Shown here piece after piece: positions 43,284 to 52,889 of a stretch of 64,000 nt of DNA. This DNA is from Cristatella mucedo (Eukaryota; Bryozoa; Phylactolaemata; Cristatellidae). The notes below the pieces were generated by a model. That model was not told the origin of the DNA, did not search any database, and saw only the letters and a list, made by a program, of their open reading frames with translations. A program made the position numbers and the translations under genes. How positions within the stretch are numbered: position 1 is the first letter of the stretch; each line of letters begins with the position of its first letter. The DNA lies in the NCBI GenBank assembly GCA_009760855.2, contig WPIO01000162.1:250001-314000 (forward strand), written 5' to 3'.

Positions 43284-44466
43284 GATAATATTAATAATAT
43301 TAATAATGCATATGATAAAGTGCCCTCAGAGAACTAAATCTATTTCTAGGCACTTTGCATTTTCTGCAAAGGGATATGCAATTGAATGGTAAGTTAAATT
43401 GTGCTTGGAAACCAACAAACTGAATGATATGGTTAGGGCTAACATGAACAGGGTCAGCATGCAAATGTAGTTAGTGGCAGCATGCACAGTGTCAGCACAC
43501 ATAAGCACATCAAGGACGAATCACAGGGACCCAATAAGTGCTGTCCTAAATAGGTGTGTTTTTAAGTTCCTCTGTGGTCAGGTCAGGGGATGTTCTGACT
43601 CAGGTCGGGAAGGAGTTCCAATCTTTGGGAGCGTACGCACTAAATGCACGGTCTCCAAAGAATTGATGATTTGTATGAGGTATTTCTAGACTGTTGGATT
43701 GCGAAAAGCGGGTGGTACGATGCTCGGCAGGATGGGGTAGTATATCTGAGAGATAGATTGGAGCCATAGAATGAAGGGAACTAAAAGTGAGCGACAAAAC
43801 CTTGAAGTCAATCCGTTGCTTGACTGGTAGCCAGTGCAGGTCGGCGAGAAGTGGGTTAATGTGGCAACTGTGAGGCTCACGACATACAAGTCTAGGTGCA
43901 GAGTTTTGTACCAGGTGCAATCGCCTGATCGCACATGCTGGTAGGCCAGTGAGCAGTGAGTTGCAGAAATCGAGACGGCATGTCACGAATGCATGGACCA
44001 ACTTGGACATGGTATCCTTATCTAAACAAGCCCGAGTTTTAGCAAAGTTGTGAAGCTGAAAATAGGCAGAATTGACTGTGGAGCCTATTTGGTAGTCTAA
44101 TGAGAGGTCGATTTAGAATATTACCCCTATATTTTGAGCTGATTTGACAGGAGAAATGCTGGCAGAGCCAATTTTGAGAGTCAGCCTTTTCAATCTCGGA
44201 ATCACACTGAGTTTGCCCATGACTAGTCGGTTAGTTTTACCATCGTTTAGTTTTAGATAATTTGCTTCCATCCATGTGCAGATGTAATCAATGCATGCAG
44301 CAAATGAGTTGAGAGAAATGTAGGTGCTCACAGGCTGGGAGGGATTAAAGCAAAGGTACAACTGAGTGTCATCCGCATAGAAGTGAAAGCATAGATTGTG
44401 CTTGGCAATCACATCAGCAAGAGGGACAGTATAAACCGTTAAAAGAACCGGACCTAGCACAGAGCC
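43284..44466 (-). mobile_element. LINE-B, 5'-truncated
   Basis: From an ATTAAT tail through the 3' UTR and coding region: frame 44010-43600 (FVTCRLDFCNSLLTGLPACA, LLADLHWLPVKQRIDFK) and frame 44460-44113 (LGPVLLTVYTVPLADVIAK, FHFYADDTQLYLCF). The 5' truncation lies in RT right at VLGPV; the polymerase relic continues immediately after. Confidence 0.85.
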
Positions 44467-44469
44467 TTC

Positions 44470-44577
44470 GCAAAAATATATTTATGGAACAATACTTTGT
44501 ATTTAACTGATGACAGCAAGTTGTATTTGGTGCATACAAAAGATTTGAATCATGCGAGAGGGACGAACGATGCCTAG
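44470..44577 (+). pseudogene. Polinton-like DNA polymerase B, probable palm motif C segment
   Basis: The plus frame of 44476 reads LYLTDDSKLYLVHTKDLNHA before a stop at 44575. The Polinton pattern here is Y-DTDSL-Y-I-T-D, so the word TDDS replaces DTDS and would damage metal binding. Only ~33 residues. About 300 residues between 42748 and this point (palm motifs A and B) are absent, so a deletion accompanied or followed the LINE insertions. Confidence 0.5.
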
Positions 44578-45331
44578 TTTGGCCGAACATACTCAAATGT
44601 ATATTATTGATACGATGATAATACTCTTGATAAAGCGCCCTCAGAGAACTTAATCTCTTTCTAGGCTCTTTACATTTGCTGCAAGGTGAAATGCAATTGA
44701 ATGGTAAGTAAAATCGTGCTTGAAAAAAACGAAATCAGTATATGGTTAGGGGTGACATGCACAGGGTCAGCATGCAAATGTGGTTAGTGGCAGCATGCAC
44801 AGTGTCAGTACACATTAGCACATGAAGGACGAATCACAGGGACCCACTGTATGCTGTCCTAAATAGGTGTGGCTTTAAGTTCCTTTTAAATGTGGTCAGG
44901 TCAGGGGATGTTCTGACGCAGGTCGGGAGGGAGTTCCAGGCTTTGGGATCATACGAACCAAATGCACGGTCTCCAAAGGATTTAAGGTTTGTATGAGGTA
45001 TTTCTAGACTGTTGGATTCCGCAAAGCAGGTGGTACGATGCTTGGCCTCATGGGTTAGTATATCTGAGAGATAGGTTGCAGCCATAGAACTAAGGGATCT
45101 AAAAGTGAGCAACAAAACCTTGAAGTCAATCGGTTGCTGGACTGGTAGCCAGTGCAGGTCGGCGAGAATCAGCATGATGTGGCAACTTCGATGCTCACGA
45201 CAGACAAGCCTAGCTGCCGAGTTTTACACCAGCTGCAATCGCCTGATCGCACATGTTGGTAGGCCAGTAAGCAGTGAGTTGCAGAAGTCGAGACAGGATG
45301 TCACGAATCCATGGGTACAACTTGGACGTGT

Positions 45332-46612
45332 AATTTAATGTAATGTATCTCCGTCTGTAACTCCACAAAGTCATAAAGACTATGTGGGTGTTACGCAGGA
45401 GAGTTTTGTATAGCGCACTCACAGCCTAAGCGGCTTTCGATACGCATTCGGTAGCCAACAGACTCCGTCTCACGCAACAAAGAGAAAGTGGGAAGCATAG
45501 CAGAGTTAGGAGAGCAGTTGAGGTAGTGAGTAGCATAGAAGTAGCAGTTCAGGACCGCTGAAAAAGATGTGCCATAGTCGGCAGTTGGAGAGTAGATGTC
45601 GTTGCATAAGAATTGTGGAAGCGAGTTCCACAGTCTAGGACCTGCAGAGCTAAAGCTTCTTTCGCTAACTGTCTTTAAGGGGAGGAATGGGACAGCTAAT
45701 TTATTGTCCACACAGGACCTGAGGGTGCGAACGGGATGAAACTGATGTAGCAGTTCAGCTAGGTATGAAGGACCCAAGCCGTGGCAGGCCTTGTGGGTCA
45801 GCATACGAACTTTGCTCGGTATCCTTTTCTCAACCGGCAACCATCCTAGCTCTTCCAGCAAAGGTGACACGTGCTCAAACCACTGGGACTTGAAGACCAG
45901 CCTTGCAGCCATATTCATAGTCCACTGTAGTGGCATAATAGCTTTCTTTGGTAGTCCAGCCAAAAGGGAATTACAATAATCAAGCCGAGACAGAACTAAA
46001 GAGCTAGTTAAATATTTTATAAGCCACTGTGGTAGACAGCTTCTAATCTTGGATACGGATCGCATGTGATGGCTAGCTGTAGAGGCAGTCTTCTGAATGA
46101 AGCTTTTCAAATTGAGGCAGCTGTCGAACACGACACCTAGATTACGAGCACGTGGTGAAGGTCGCACAATAGCATCACCAATTAGAACAGCAAAGCCTTT
46201 TAATCCAGTCACATGCTTAGGGTGTCCTATGAGAAGCAGTTTGGTTTTATCGTCATTTAATTTCAGGAAGTTTTCCGACATCCAGGATCGAATATCGGGA
46301 AGGCAAGCATTCAGTTTCTCAGTTGCTGGAGCAGATTTCGACGGTTTAAATGACAAATACAACTGAGTATCGTCACCATAGAAGTGATATCCTATTCCAT
46401 GGGCCTTAATCACTTTTCCCAGCGGTTGCGTATAAATGGAGAACAGCAAGGGACCAAGTACAGACCCTTGAGGGACTCCACAGATGACCCTTCTCATGTC
46501 TGAGACCTGGCCCCCACACGACACGGATTGCACATGATCAGACAAGTATGATTTAAACCAAGCCAGTGCTTCGTCTGCCAGACCGATCGTTGTTCTCAAT
46601 CGTTCAAGCAGA
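45332..46612 (-). mobile_element. LINE-A, 5'-truncated, inserted into LINE-B
   Basis: The 3' end shows the pentanucleotide tail (minus reading GGAGATACATTACATTAAAT), the full 3' UTR, and coding sequence up to the LRTTIGLADEALAWFKSYLS block, where it is 5'-truncated. ACGTG occurs at both edges (about 45326 and 46611), a probable short target-site duplication. Confidence 0.85.
45391..46599 (-). pseudogene. LINE-A reverse transcriptase fragment (truncated)
   Basis: A 402-codon frame without stops: [38 protein letters not shown] (box B), a catalytic box reading YGDD followed by TQLYLSFKPS, then LKLNDDKTKLLLIGHPK, SRLDYCNSLLAGLPKKAI, LGWLPVEKRI and AGPRLWNSLPQFL. Ala to Gly in the box is a likely post-insertion change. 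Fingers, box A and endonuclease are missing by truncation. Confidence 0.85.
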
Positions 46613-47215
46613 ACGTGGTGTCCTTATCTAAACAAGCCCGAATTTTAGCAATGTTATGGAGCTGAAAACAGGCAGATTTGACTGTGGAGCTGATATGTTC
46701 GTCTAACGAGAGGTGGCTGTGGAATATGACACATAGATTTCGAGCTGAAGCAACAGGAGATATGCTGGCAGAGCCAATTTTGAGAGTCAGCCTTTCCAAT
46801 CTCTGAACCACACTGGGTTTTCCTATAACTAGTAAGTTAGTTTTACCTTCGTTTAGTTTTAGATAATTTGCTTCCATCCATGTGCAGATGTCATCAATGC
46901 ATGCAGCAAGTGAGTTGAGAGAGTTTAAGGAGCTCGAAAGCTGGGAGTGATCAAAGCAACTGAGTGCCATGAGCATAGAAGTGAAAGCCTAGATTTTGCT
47001 TGGCAATCACATCAGCAAGAGGGAGAGTATAAACTGTCAAAAAAACCGGACGTAGCACGGAGCACTGGGATACTCTATATTTCAGAGGCACTTCAGCTGA
47101 TCTTTGTCCATTCACATCAATACTCTGGAGTCTCCCACTGGGATAGGACCTGAAGCACTGCAGAGCACTGCCAGTGATGCCCAGGCGAGATGAGAGGTGC
47201 TCTAGAAGAACAAAA

Positions 47216-48165
47216 TGAAAGCAAATGGATAGAGCTTCCCATGTTAATTAAGGATGTCAAGCAAGGTTGCTTAATGAATGACAGTCCGAGCTAAAAATGC
47301 CGGTCACGGCAAAAGTCTGTATTGTGAAATTGAGAAATTCTGAATACAGCTTAGGAGGCAGATATTTCCTAATTTTAGGCATGAGCAAGGAACTTCTATT
47401 GTTCAAGTGCTGGCTCCTTCTACATTATGCTTGACTGTATATTTGAGAAAATAAATTTACACTAATCATTTACTTATACATTTTCACAGCATGAATGAAG
47501 TGCCCTGAGATATGAGATACCTTCCTTTAAGGGCATAATACAAATTAATTATTATACAAATTATTAAGAGGTAGCTCTTCGTATGCAGGTCATGAATGCA
47601 ATGCAGCCTGGGACTAGGGTAAATAACTTCGAGAATATTCCGGAAATAAACATTGATCTACAATATGTGGGGGCTCTAATTCATGAACAGCCACTTTTTA
47701 AATCTGTTAACGTTCCGATTATGATGCGTATATTAACAACGGCTTATTAGATGGCCACCAGCACTGTTCGTTTTGGGAGGATGGTGCAGTCCTTTGGCGA
47801 TTAAAATTTTTTTCCTAAAGTGTGGTGAAGCTTATGCCTCGTTTTAAAATCAACTCGATCCACCGAATCCATAACAAAATATTGAAATACATTGTGCCGA
47901 GCTCCGGTTTTATTGCATATCTAAGTGTCACGTGCACTCCATATAAAATAAGCTCTAATTGAAACTGCATATAGGACCAGAAGTAGTTGAAACAGCTCCC
48001 ACAAAATTTCGCAGCAGTTTGCAAACGCTTTCTCATGCACTGCACTGCAATCAACTGAAACAACCCGGTCTCGAACCTCAATCTACCTTAATCTATCAAA
48101 ATCTGCTGCAATTCACAGCACAACGACCAGAATTCATGCACGAGAAGCTCTAATTATTATAGAAG
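47216..48165. other. Unassigned stretch
   Basis: AT-rich. A plus frame near 47580-47750 stays open for ~55 codons (words NIDLQYVGALIHEQ and VPIMMRILTT) without a recognised family. The part 47815-48125 has faint similarity to repeat C that I do not consider established. Confidence 0.3.
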
Positions 48166-48423
48166 GCTACATCTACTCTCCAACTGCCGACTATGGCACA
48201 TCTTTTTCAGCGGTCCTGAACTGCTACTTCTATGCTACTCACTACCTCAACTGCTCTCCTAACTTTGCTATGCTTTCCACTTTCTCTTTGTTGCGTGAGA
48301 CGGAGTCTGTTGGCTACCGAATGCGTACCGAAAGCCGCTTAGGCTGTGAGTGGGCTATACAAAACCTCCTGCGTAACACCCACATGGTCTTTTTGACTTT
48401 GTGGAGTTACTGACGGAGATACA
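48166..48423 (+). mobile_element. LINE-A 3' end
   Basis: It begins CATCTACTCTCCAACTGCCG and ends GTGGAGTTACTGACGGAGAT, matching the last ~55 codons and 3' UTR of LINE-A with few differences. Without a visible pentanucleotide tail. Confidence 0.85.
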
Positions 48424-48484
48424 GAAGGCTGCTCCACTCTTCGGATTATGTGTAGTATTCGCATAAGTGTACAGTTGGACTTAC

Positions 48485-48794
48485 CTCGTTATCATCGACG
48501 TTCACCATGAATTCTCCACTGTCTGTCACCAACTCTGGCAATAGCTTCCTTAAAGTGCAGTCTACTGGGTGTGTGCTACTACTCGCGTTCTGAAAAGAAT
48601 TGAGAGCCGATCTGCCTGCATATGGTAAAATGCCCCCTACGCCTTCCCAAAAGCTCGTGTCACTATCGGTAGCCAGCTTAGGCATACGTTGAGCAGGGTT
48701 GTCAGTACACTTGCTCGTCTGGTCGAGATCTTCGGCACTCGATCTGCCTGCAGCTTGTCTCCCTGCTTTTCGGCGGTCCAAAACAAGCTTGGCG
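48485..48794 (-). CDS. Candidate internal exon, function unknown
   Basis: On the minus strand a 103-codon frame is open from an AG acceptor (TTTCTTGTCGTTAATGGCAG, ending at 48795) to GAT-AAC-GAG followed by a consensus donor GTAAGT (48479-48484). The protein is mixed and soluble in character, with SSAEDLDQTSK, TDSDTSFWEGVGGILPY and LLPELVTDSGEF. No family recognised. There is no matching exon nearby. Single donor and acceptor matches are common by chance, so this is a weak candidate. Confidence 0.3.
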
Positions 48795-49107
48795 CTGCCA
48801 TTAACGACAAGAAACCTAGTAAAGCCTAAATAATCGCAAGCAAATTACAGGTGGCAAATCAGATGACTAAAACAGATTCATTAACAGAGTAACACCTAGT
48901 GTCCTTCCCGATGTATGAATGAGTGGCAGATCATTACTAAACTTCTCAAGGTACTTGCAAAGGGCTAGAGGCAGCACAAAGATCAACTGAGCGACGCAGC
49001 GAGAGAGCGTTACATACACTGAGAGGACGTGAGATGTAGGGCCATGAGCAAAGCCTGCCAGCTCAAGAGCTCGGTTGACATGCATGTGCACTTTTGGCTG
49101 ACAGCAC
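48795..49107. other. Unassigned stretch
   Basis: No repeat match. A 74-codon minus frame (48867-49091) has no recognised motif. Confidence 0.3.
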
Positions 49108-49330
49108 CAGGTAGTGATAAGTGATAACAGAACCGATAGTGATTGCTAACCTTTTCACGTTCTGAATCACACTTGACTTGCCAATAACTGAAAAGTCGGT
49201 TCGATCATACTTTATTTTAAAAAAGTTCACTGCCACCTGAGCGGATGTTATCAATACATACAGCGATGGAGTTGAGGAACTTACATGCTGGAGAGCTGAG
49301 ACGGATCAAAGCAAAGGAAAAACTGTTTCT
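49108..49330 (-). mobile_element. LINE-B RT thumb fragment (old)
   Basis: The minus frame 49254-49063 includes KIKYDRTDFSVIGKSSVIQN and VKRLAITIGSV, matching LNDGKTNRLVMGKLSVIPR and LKRLTLKIGSA of LINE-B. Confidence 0.7.
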
Positions 49331-49687
49331 GGTCGGTTTTTTGATGAATGCAAAATACTTGAAATCCCTCTGAGACCATTCTTTCAGCTACTTTGAAGCT
49401 CAGTACTCACTGATAAATTATGTCAGGTATCAGATGCAGTGACAGTCAAAGCGAATATAGGCTCGCATTTCCTCATAGAAATGACTCGGTTCAAGTGAAT
49501 CGGCCTCGACAGCCTGCAAGTTCTGAAACTAAGCGTCAAATAATATATCTATTGTATGAAACAAGATTAGGTTGTCCATGGATGATAAATACATATTTTA
49601 CAATCAGAAACAGATTGATGTGCATTAGCAGGTGCAGGTATGCAGCTTTTTAATTAGCAATCTACAAACTCACCCGAGTCTTATTTC
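49331..49687. other. Unassigned stretch
   Basis: No recognised content; the plus frame 49420-49653 shows no motif. Confidence 0.3.
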
Positions 49688-49812
49688 ATGGTAGAAGTGT
49701 GCCTAACCAAAGTCCGAAACGTCAAGATAAGCAAGCATTAGATAACCGTCTGTGGGGCTAGAAACTTAGCACCACATGTTCTCCGACTAATACTGAAGAT
49801 TGAGCTAGGATT
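49688..49812 (-). repeat. Duplicated block F, copy 1
   Basis: About 110 bases match 50938-51062 in the same orientation; shared words are GAAACGTCAAGATAAGCAAG, TAGGGCTA/TGGGGCTAGAA and ATGTTCTCCGAC. Read on the minus strand, the frame of copy 2 (LLALQTVISCLLILTFPTLL) is hydrophobic; here it is broken by a stop (TVI-stop-CLLILTF). Copy 1 is therefore the decayed one. Confidence 0.7.
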
Positions 49813-50242
49813 TTAATTTGCAAAGATAGGGGTAAGACATGAAGTAGAGAAGACTATACCCTATAATCACAAGTTTGCTTTACAAGATAGGACCTGAGCA
49901 GTCTCCATCAACTGGTTTCGTGGCTCGCAATGGCCGGATTGGGTAGAAATGATGAGGGCAGCCTAGGCAGCTCCTCGTTATAGGGCGAAAGGCTGCCCAG
50001 CTTACCAGTGGCTAACAACTTGGAATTTCTGTGACAAGCAAGGTCAAGATGACTCAAGAAATGCTTAACAAGTCATCTCTATGATAGTAACGAACCCCTA
50101 GCTCAGAGGTCGGCAAACTCCGGCCTTTAGTCCAGCTCTGGTGCGGCCTAGCTAGTTCTCGAGTCTGGCCAAGCTGCCCCTTAGTTATATATTGCTGGAT
50201 GCGTAGCCAAATTGAGTTGTCGCGGTTTTCTTCCCCTTCAAT
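49813..50242. other. Unassigned stretch
   Basis: No recognised gene or repeat. Confidence 0.3.
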
Positions 50243-50290
50243 GTAGAGGTACTTTGACTTACGAGTATCCTAACGAGTTTTGGAGGCACG
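50243..50290 (+). mobile_element. Possible terminus of a repeat D relative
   Basis: GAGGTACTTTGACTTACGAG is followed by CCTAACGAGTTTTGGAGGCACGAGC. The first part resembles the start of repeat D (GTACCT-CTTACAAG), but the following bases do not match either D copy. Confidence 0.25.
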
Positions 50291-50497
50291 AGCAGTCTCT
50301 CGGCCACTTTTTGTTTTGAGTTGAGACCAAACTGTTATTGTGCTTGGTTTTGCTTCGCACTTATCGCAGTAGGATTTCAGAAGTGCGACTTTGCTTTGCC
50401 AGCTGCTAGCGGCTGCAGCCCTAAGCCGTGTCGGATTTTCGCCAGACAGTGTTAACGGGTGCAGATGGGTGTGCCAGCGATGCAAGTAAGAGGGGTT

Positions 50498-50575
50498 ATG
50501 ACATTCTCCCCCCCCCCCGACATTTCCCCCGGATATTCTCCCAGACATTCCCCTCAAACATTTTCACTGAGATTG
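50498..50575 (-). repeat. G-rich degenerate minisatellite, minus copy
   Basis: On the minus strand, units like GGGGGAAATGTC and GGGGAATGTCTGGG recur, with a C14 run at about 50508. The same unit family occurs in opposite orientation at 51395-51515. Confidence 0.7.
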
Positions 50576-50827
50576 GACATCCCCATGGGTTATAGGTGTT
50601 TAGGGCATGGGATTTAGGATATAGGATTCAGGTCTAGGGTAGGCAGGGCCTTGGCTTCCTAAATCCGCCCTTACACGTATTCTGCACTTTAATTAATCCA
50701 TATTAGGATGAAACGAGATCTCTTTAAATGGAGTTGCAATCAGTAGACCTCCGAGGCTTCGTGGTTATTTGCAGGAACGTGCAGCGGGCAGTATCGAGAG
50801 CCCGCTTTGAAGTATAGAAACACGTAC

Positions 50828-50934
50828 CTGGCGGCGTTGAAAAGAGCGAGCAGGATATAACTTCCGCAGGACCAAACTGTATAGCTCACCCACACCGCTG
50901 CCGCCGCAGTCGCAGCTTCCGCCACTCGCTCCAT
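50828..50934 (-). CDS. Candidate first coding exon with a membrane segment
   Basis: On the minus strand an ATG at 50934 opens a frame beginning MERVAEAATAAAAVWVS followed by a hydrophobic stretch with YTVWSCGSYILLALFN, ending at a split codon AG before the donor GTACGTG (50827-50822). The exon is GC-rich, as many first exons are. No downstream exon was found in the next kilobase and I do not recognise the protein. Block F copy 2 lies immediately upstream and would be 5' UTR or an alternative frame. Confidence 0.3.
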
Positions 50935-50937
50935 TAG

Positions 50938-51062
50938 AAACCGGTTTCACGGTAGGAATCTGCCTAAGCAAAGTGGGAAACGTCAAGATAAGCAAGCAGG
51001 AGATAACTGTCTGTAGGGCTAAAAGCATAGTACCGGATGTTCTCCGACGGATACTTCCAATC
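50938..51062 (-). repeat. Duplicated block F, copy 2
   Basis: Matches 49688-49812 (same orientation, about 1.25 kb away). The minus frame is open across it with a hydrophobic run TMLLALQTVISCLLILTFP, and it ends at the point where the candidate first exon begins. The duplication stops near that start, so the pair may trace a segmental duplication of an upstream region. Confidence 0.7.
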
Positions 51063-51278
51063 AATCCATCCTTCCAAGTATACTAAGTTGATTTTATTTC
51101 AGCAGACCATTAGCTTCATTTGATCATCTACCATATTTTCCTGCACATAATACGCGCCTAAATGTAAGCAATGTTTTACAAAATTTTACATTGGACACAC
51201 TAATTTAAACGACATACCCAGAGTGCTGGGTACGTAAAACTGTATATAAGACTCATCTTGTATACGCTAAAATGCGGT

Positions 51279-51282
51279 GTAA

Positions 51283-51361
<79 letters not shown>

Positions 51362-51366
51362 TATAT
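51279..51366. repeat. (TA)n microsatellite with regular GTA interruptions
   Basis: TA runs are interrupted at near-equal spacing by TATGTATA. The Tyr-Ile/Met frame through it is an artefact. Confidence 0.95.
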
Positions 51367-51394
51367 CTGTATTCTGAGTTATACATTCATCAAC

Positions 51395-51515
51395 ATAGGG
51401 GGAAAGCTACCCTGGGTGGGGGTAATGTCCTGGGGTATATGCTCTAGGGACAACCAAGGGGGAAATGTCCGGGGTAACCTCTGGGGTGGAAATGTCCTAC
51501 ATCAAAGTAGGAGGT
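51395..51515 (+). repeat. G-rich degenerate minisatellite, plus copy
   Basis: Units such as GGGGGTAATGTCCTGGGG and GGGGGAAATGTCCGGGG and GGGGTGGAAATGTCC recur. It is the inverse-oriented partner of 50498-50575, about 0.9 kb away. Repeated G3-G5 tracts could form G-quadruplexes on this strand. Confidence 0.75.
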
Positions 51516-51529
51516 TGGAGAAAGGAACA

Positions 51530-51678
51530 GCATGCGGTTACTAATGTTCGTGAAGAAAGAGCTGCGGAAGATCTTCCGACTGCCAGGATGTGCCATCAGG
51601 CGCTGGCCTGGCGGCTCCCTCCACGAACGAATTGAGACAGCCTTCGGGGTAGAGACCAACTACGGCAGGATCACTGCA
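51530..51678 (+). CDS. Weak candidate exon, function unknown
   Basis: The plus frame of 51532 (KELRKIFRLPGCAIRRW, SLHERIETAFGVETNYG) ends at a donor GTAAGTAC (51679). The upstream acceptor would be GGAACAG at 51528-51534 with no good pyrimidine tract. No family recognised; may be chance. Confidence 0.15.
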
Positions 51679-51679
51679 G

Positions 51680-51924
51680 TAAGTACTTTACTTAGACAAA
51701 ACTGTCTTCTTAGAGATCCTCGCCTACCTAAAGACAATCGGCCAGTCTGAAAAAAGGCTCAGGCAGTCAACTGTACTTCGGCAGTTCGTCCCCGGGTGAG
51801 CTATTCCCTTGAAACGCCTATAGTCGCACGTGTTAATTGTCTACACAGTCTGTTTCAATGCGTTTGTAAAAAAACATTTGTTATTTATGAGTACACTTTC
51901 TAATTTGAAAACGTCACATGAATC
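51680..51924. other. Unassigned stretch
   Basis: No recognised feature. Confidence 0.3.
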
Positions 51925-52065
51925 CGCGGTACTCTTGAGGGTCTGAAACGTATTGATGGGGTTTAATTCATTTTTATGGGGAAAATTGATTTGACGCAGA
52001 TCTACTTAGAGTCACGAGCTCCGTTGCGAGACGAATTGAAGTCATAAGTCAAGGTAGTATTGCAC
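51925..52065 (-). mobile_element. Repeat D, copy 2
   Basis: Reverse complement matches 7195-7335: TACCTTGACTTATGACTTCA, CGGAGCTCGTGACTC, GTCAAATCAATTTTCCCCAT, then GTTTCAGACCCTCAAGAGTA against TTCCGGACCCCCAAAAAATA. Roughly 130 bases, non-coding. Confidence 0.55.
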
Positions 52066-52384
52066 TGCTGGTTGCACCGCAAGCTGTGGCTCGTGGGGTT
52101 TTTCTTTACCATTGGTCCCGGGTGCTTGTATGAGACAGAAGCACACGACTGGGGAGGGGTGATAAATAATGTGTGGAATAAAGTTCACTCTCTGTTCTCG
52201 GTTTATGCATCGTCCACCTTAGTCAAGGAGTGTGTTGTGCATACGTATGTTTGCTGTGACGTGCAATTTCACTTTACTGTCAGATTACTGAAATCCCATT
52301 TCTGCACAGTAACAACAATTACCATGCCTAAAAAGCAGAAGCCACGCTCAGCTACCAGTATGCGAAAGGTTGTCCTCGAACTAC
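52066..52384. other. Unassigned stretch
   Basis: A 135-codon plus frame (52060-52467) runs from here into the LINE-A fragment; its first 100 residues match nothing I recognise. Confidence 0.3.
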
Positions 52385-52888
52385 ATATACAGAGCAAAGT
52401 TCTTACGCTGACCCACAAGGCCCTCCACGGCTCGGCTCCTTCATACCTAGCTGAACTGCTGCATTAGTTTCAGCCTGTTCGCACCCTCAGGTCCTGTGTG
52501 GACAATAAGTTAGCTGTCCCATTCCTCCGCTCAAAGACAGTTGGCGACAGAAGCTTTAGCTCTGCAGGTCCTAGACTGCGGAACTCGCTTCCACAGTTCT
52601 TACGCAACGACATCTACTCTCCAACTGCCGACTATGGCACATCTTTTTCAGCGGTCCTGAACTGCTACTTCTATGCTACTCACTACCTCAACTGCTCCCC
52701 TAACTCTGCTATGCTTCCCACTTTCTCTTTGTTGCGTGAGACGAAGTCTGTTGGCTACCGAATGCGTACCGAAAGCCGCTTAGGCTGTGAGTATGCTATA
52801 CAAAACTCTCCTGCGTAACACCCACATGGTCTTTATGACTTTGTGGAGTTACTGACGGAGATGCATTACATGACATTACATTACATAT
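52385..52888 (+). mobile_element. LINE-A 3' end with intact pentanucleotide tail
   Basis: It starts at the QSKVLTLTHKALHGSAPSYL block and carries LAVPFLRSKTVGDRSFSSAG, the 3' UTR and the terminal GGAGATGCATTACATGACAT followed by TACATTACAT. It gives the clearest view of the LINE-A tail. A hAT relic begins directly after. Confidence 0.9.
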
Positions 52889-52889
52889 C

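Larger units (their letters stand above)
44604..47215 (-). mobile_element. LINE-B split by a LINE-A insertion
   Basis: The 3' part is 44604-45331 (tail, 3' UTR, AWNSLPTCVRTSPDLTTFK, YLSDILTHEAKHRTTCF). The 5' part is 46613-47215 ([48 protein letters not shown]). The join AACTTGGACGTG / GTGTCCTTATCTAAACAAGC is continuous in other LINE-B copies. The catalytic-box region near 46930-47100 is shortened. Confidence 0.85.

Noticed and set aside
47815-48125. A third, minus-strand copy of repeat C
   Set aside because: A few words match (for example TTGATTGCAGTGCAGT and GATTCGGTGGAT), but their order and spacing do not follow the two clear copies.
50580-50650. Interstitial telomere-like sequence (GTTTAGGGCATGG, ATTTAGGATATAGG)
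   Set aside because: The TTAGGG-like words are irregularly spaced and mostly imperfect; no tandem array exists.
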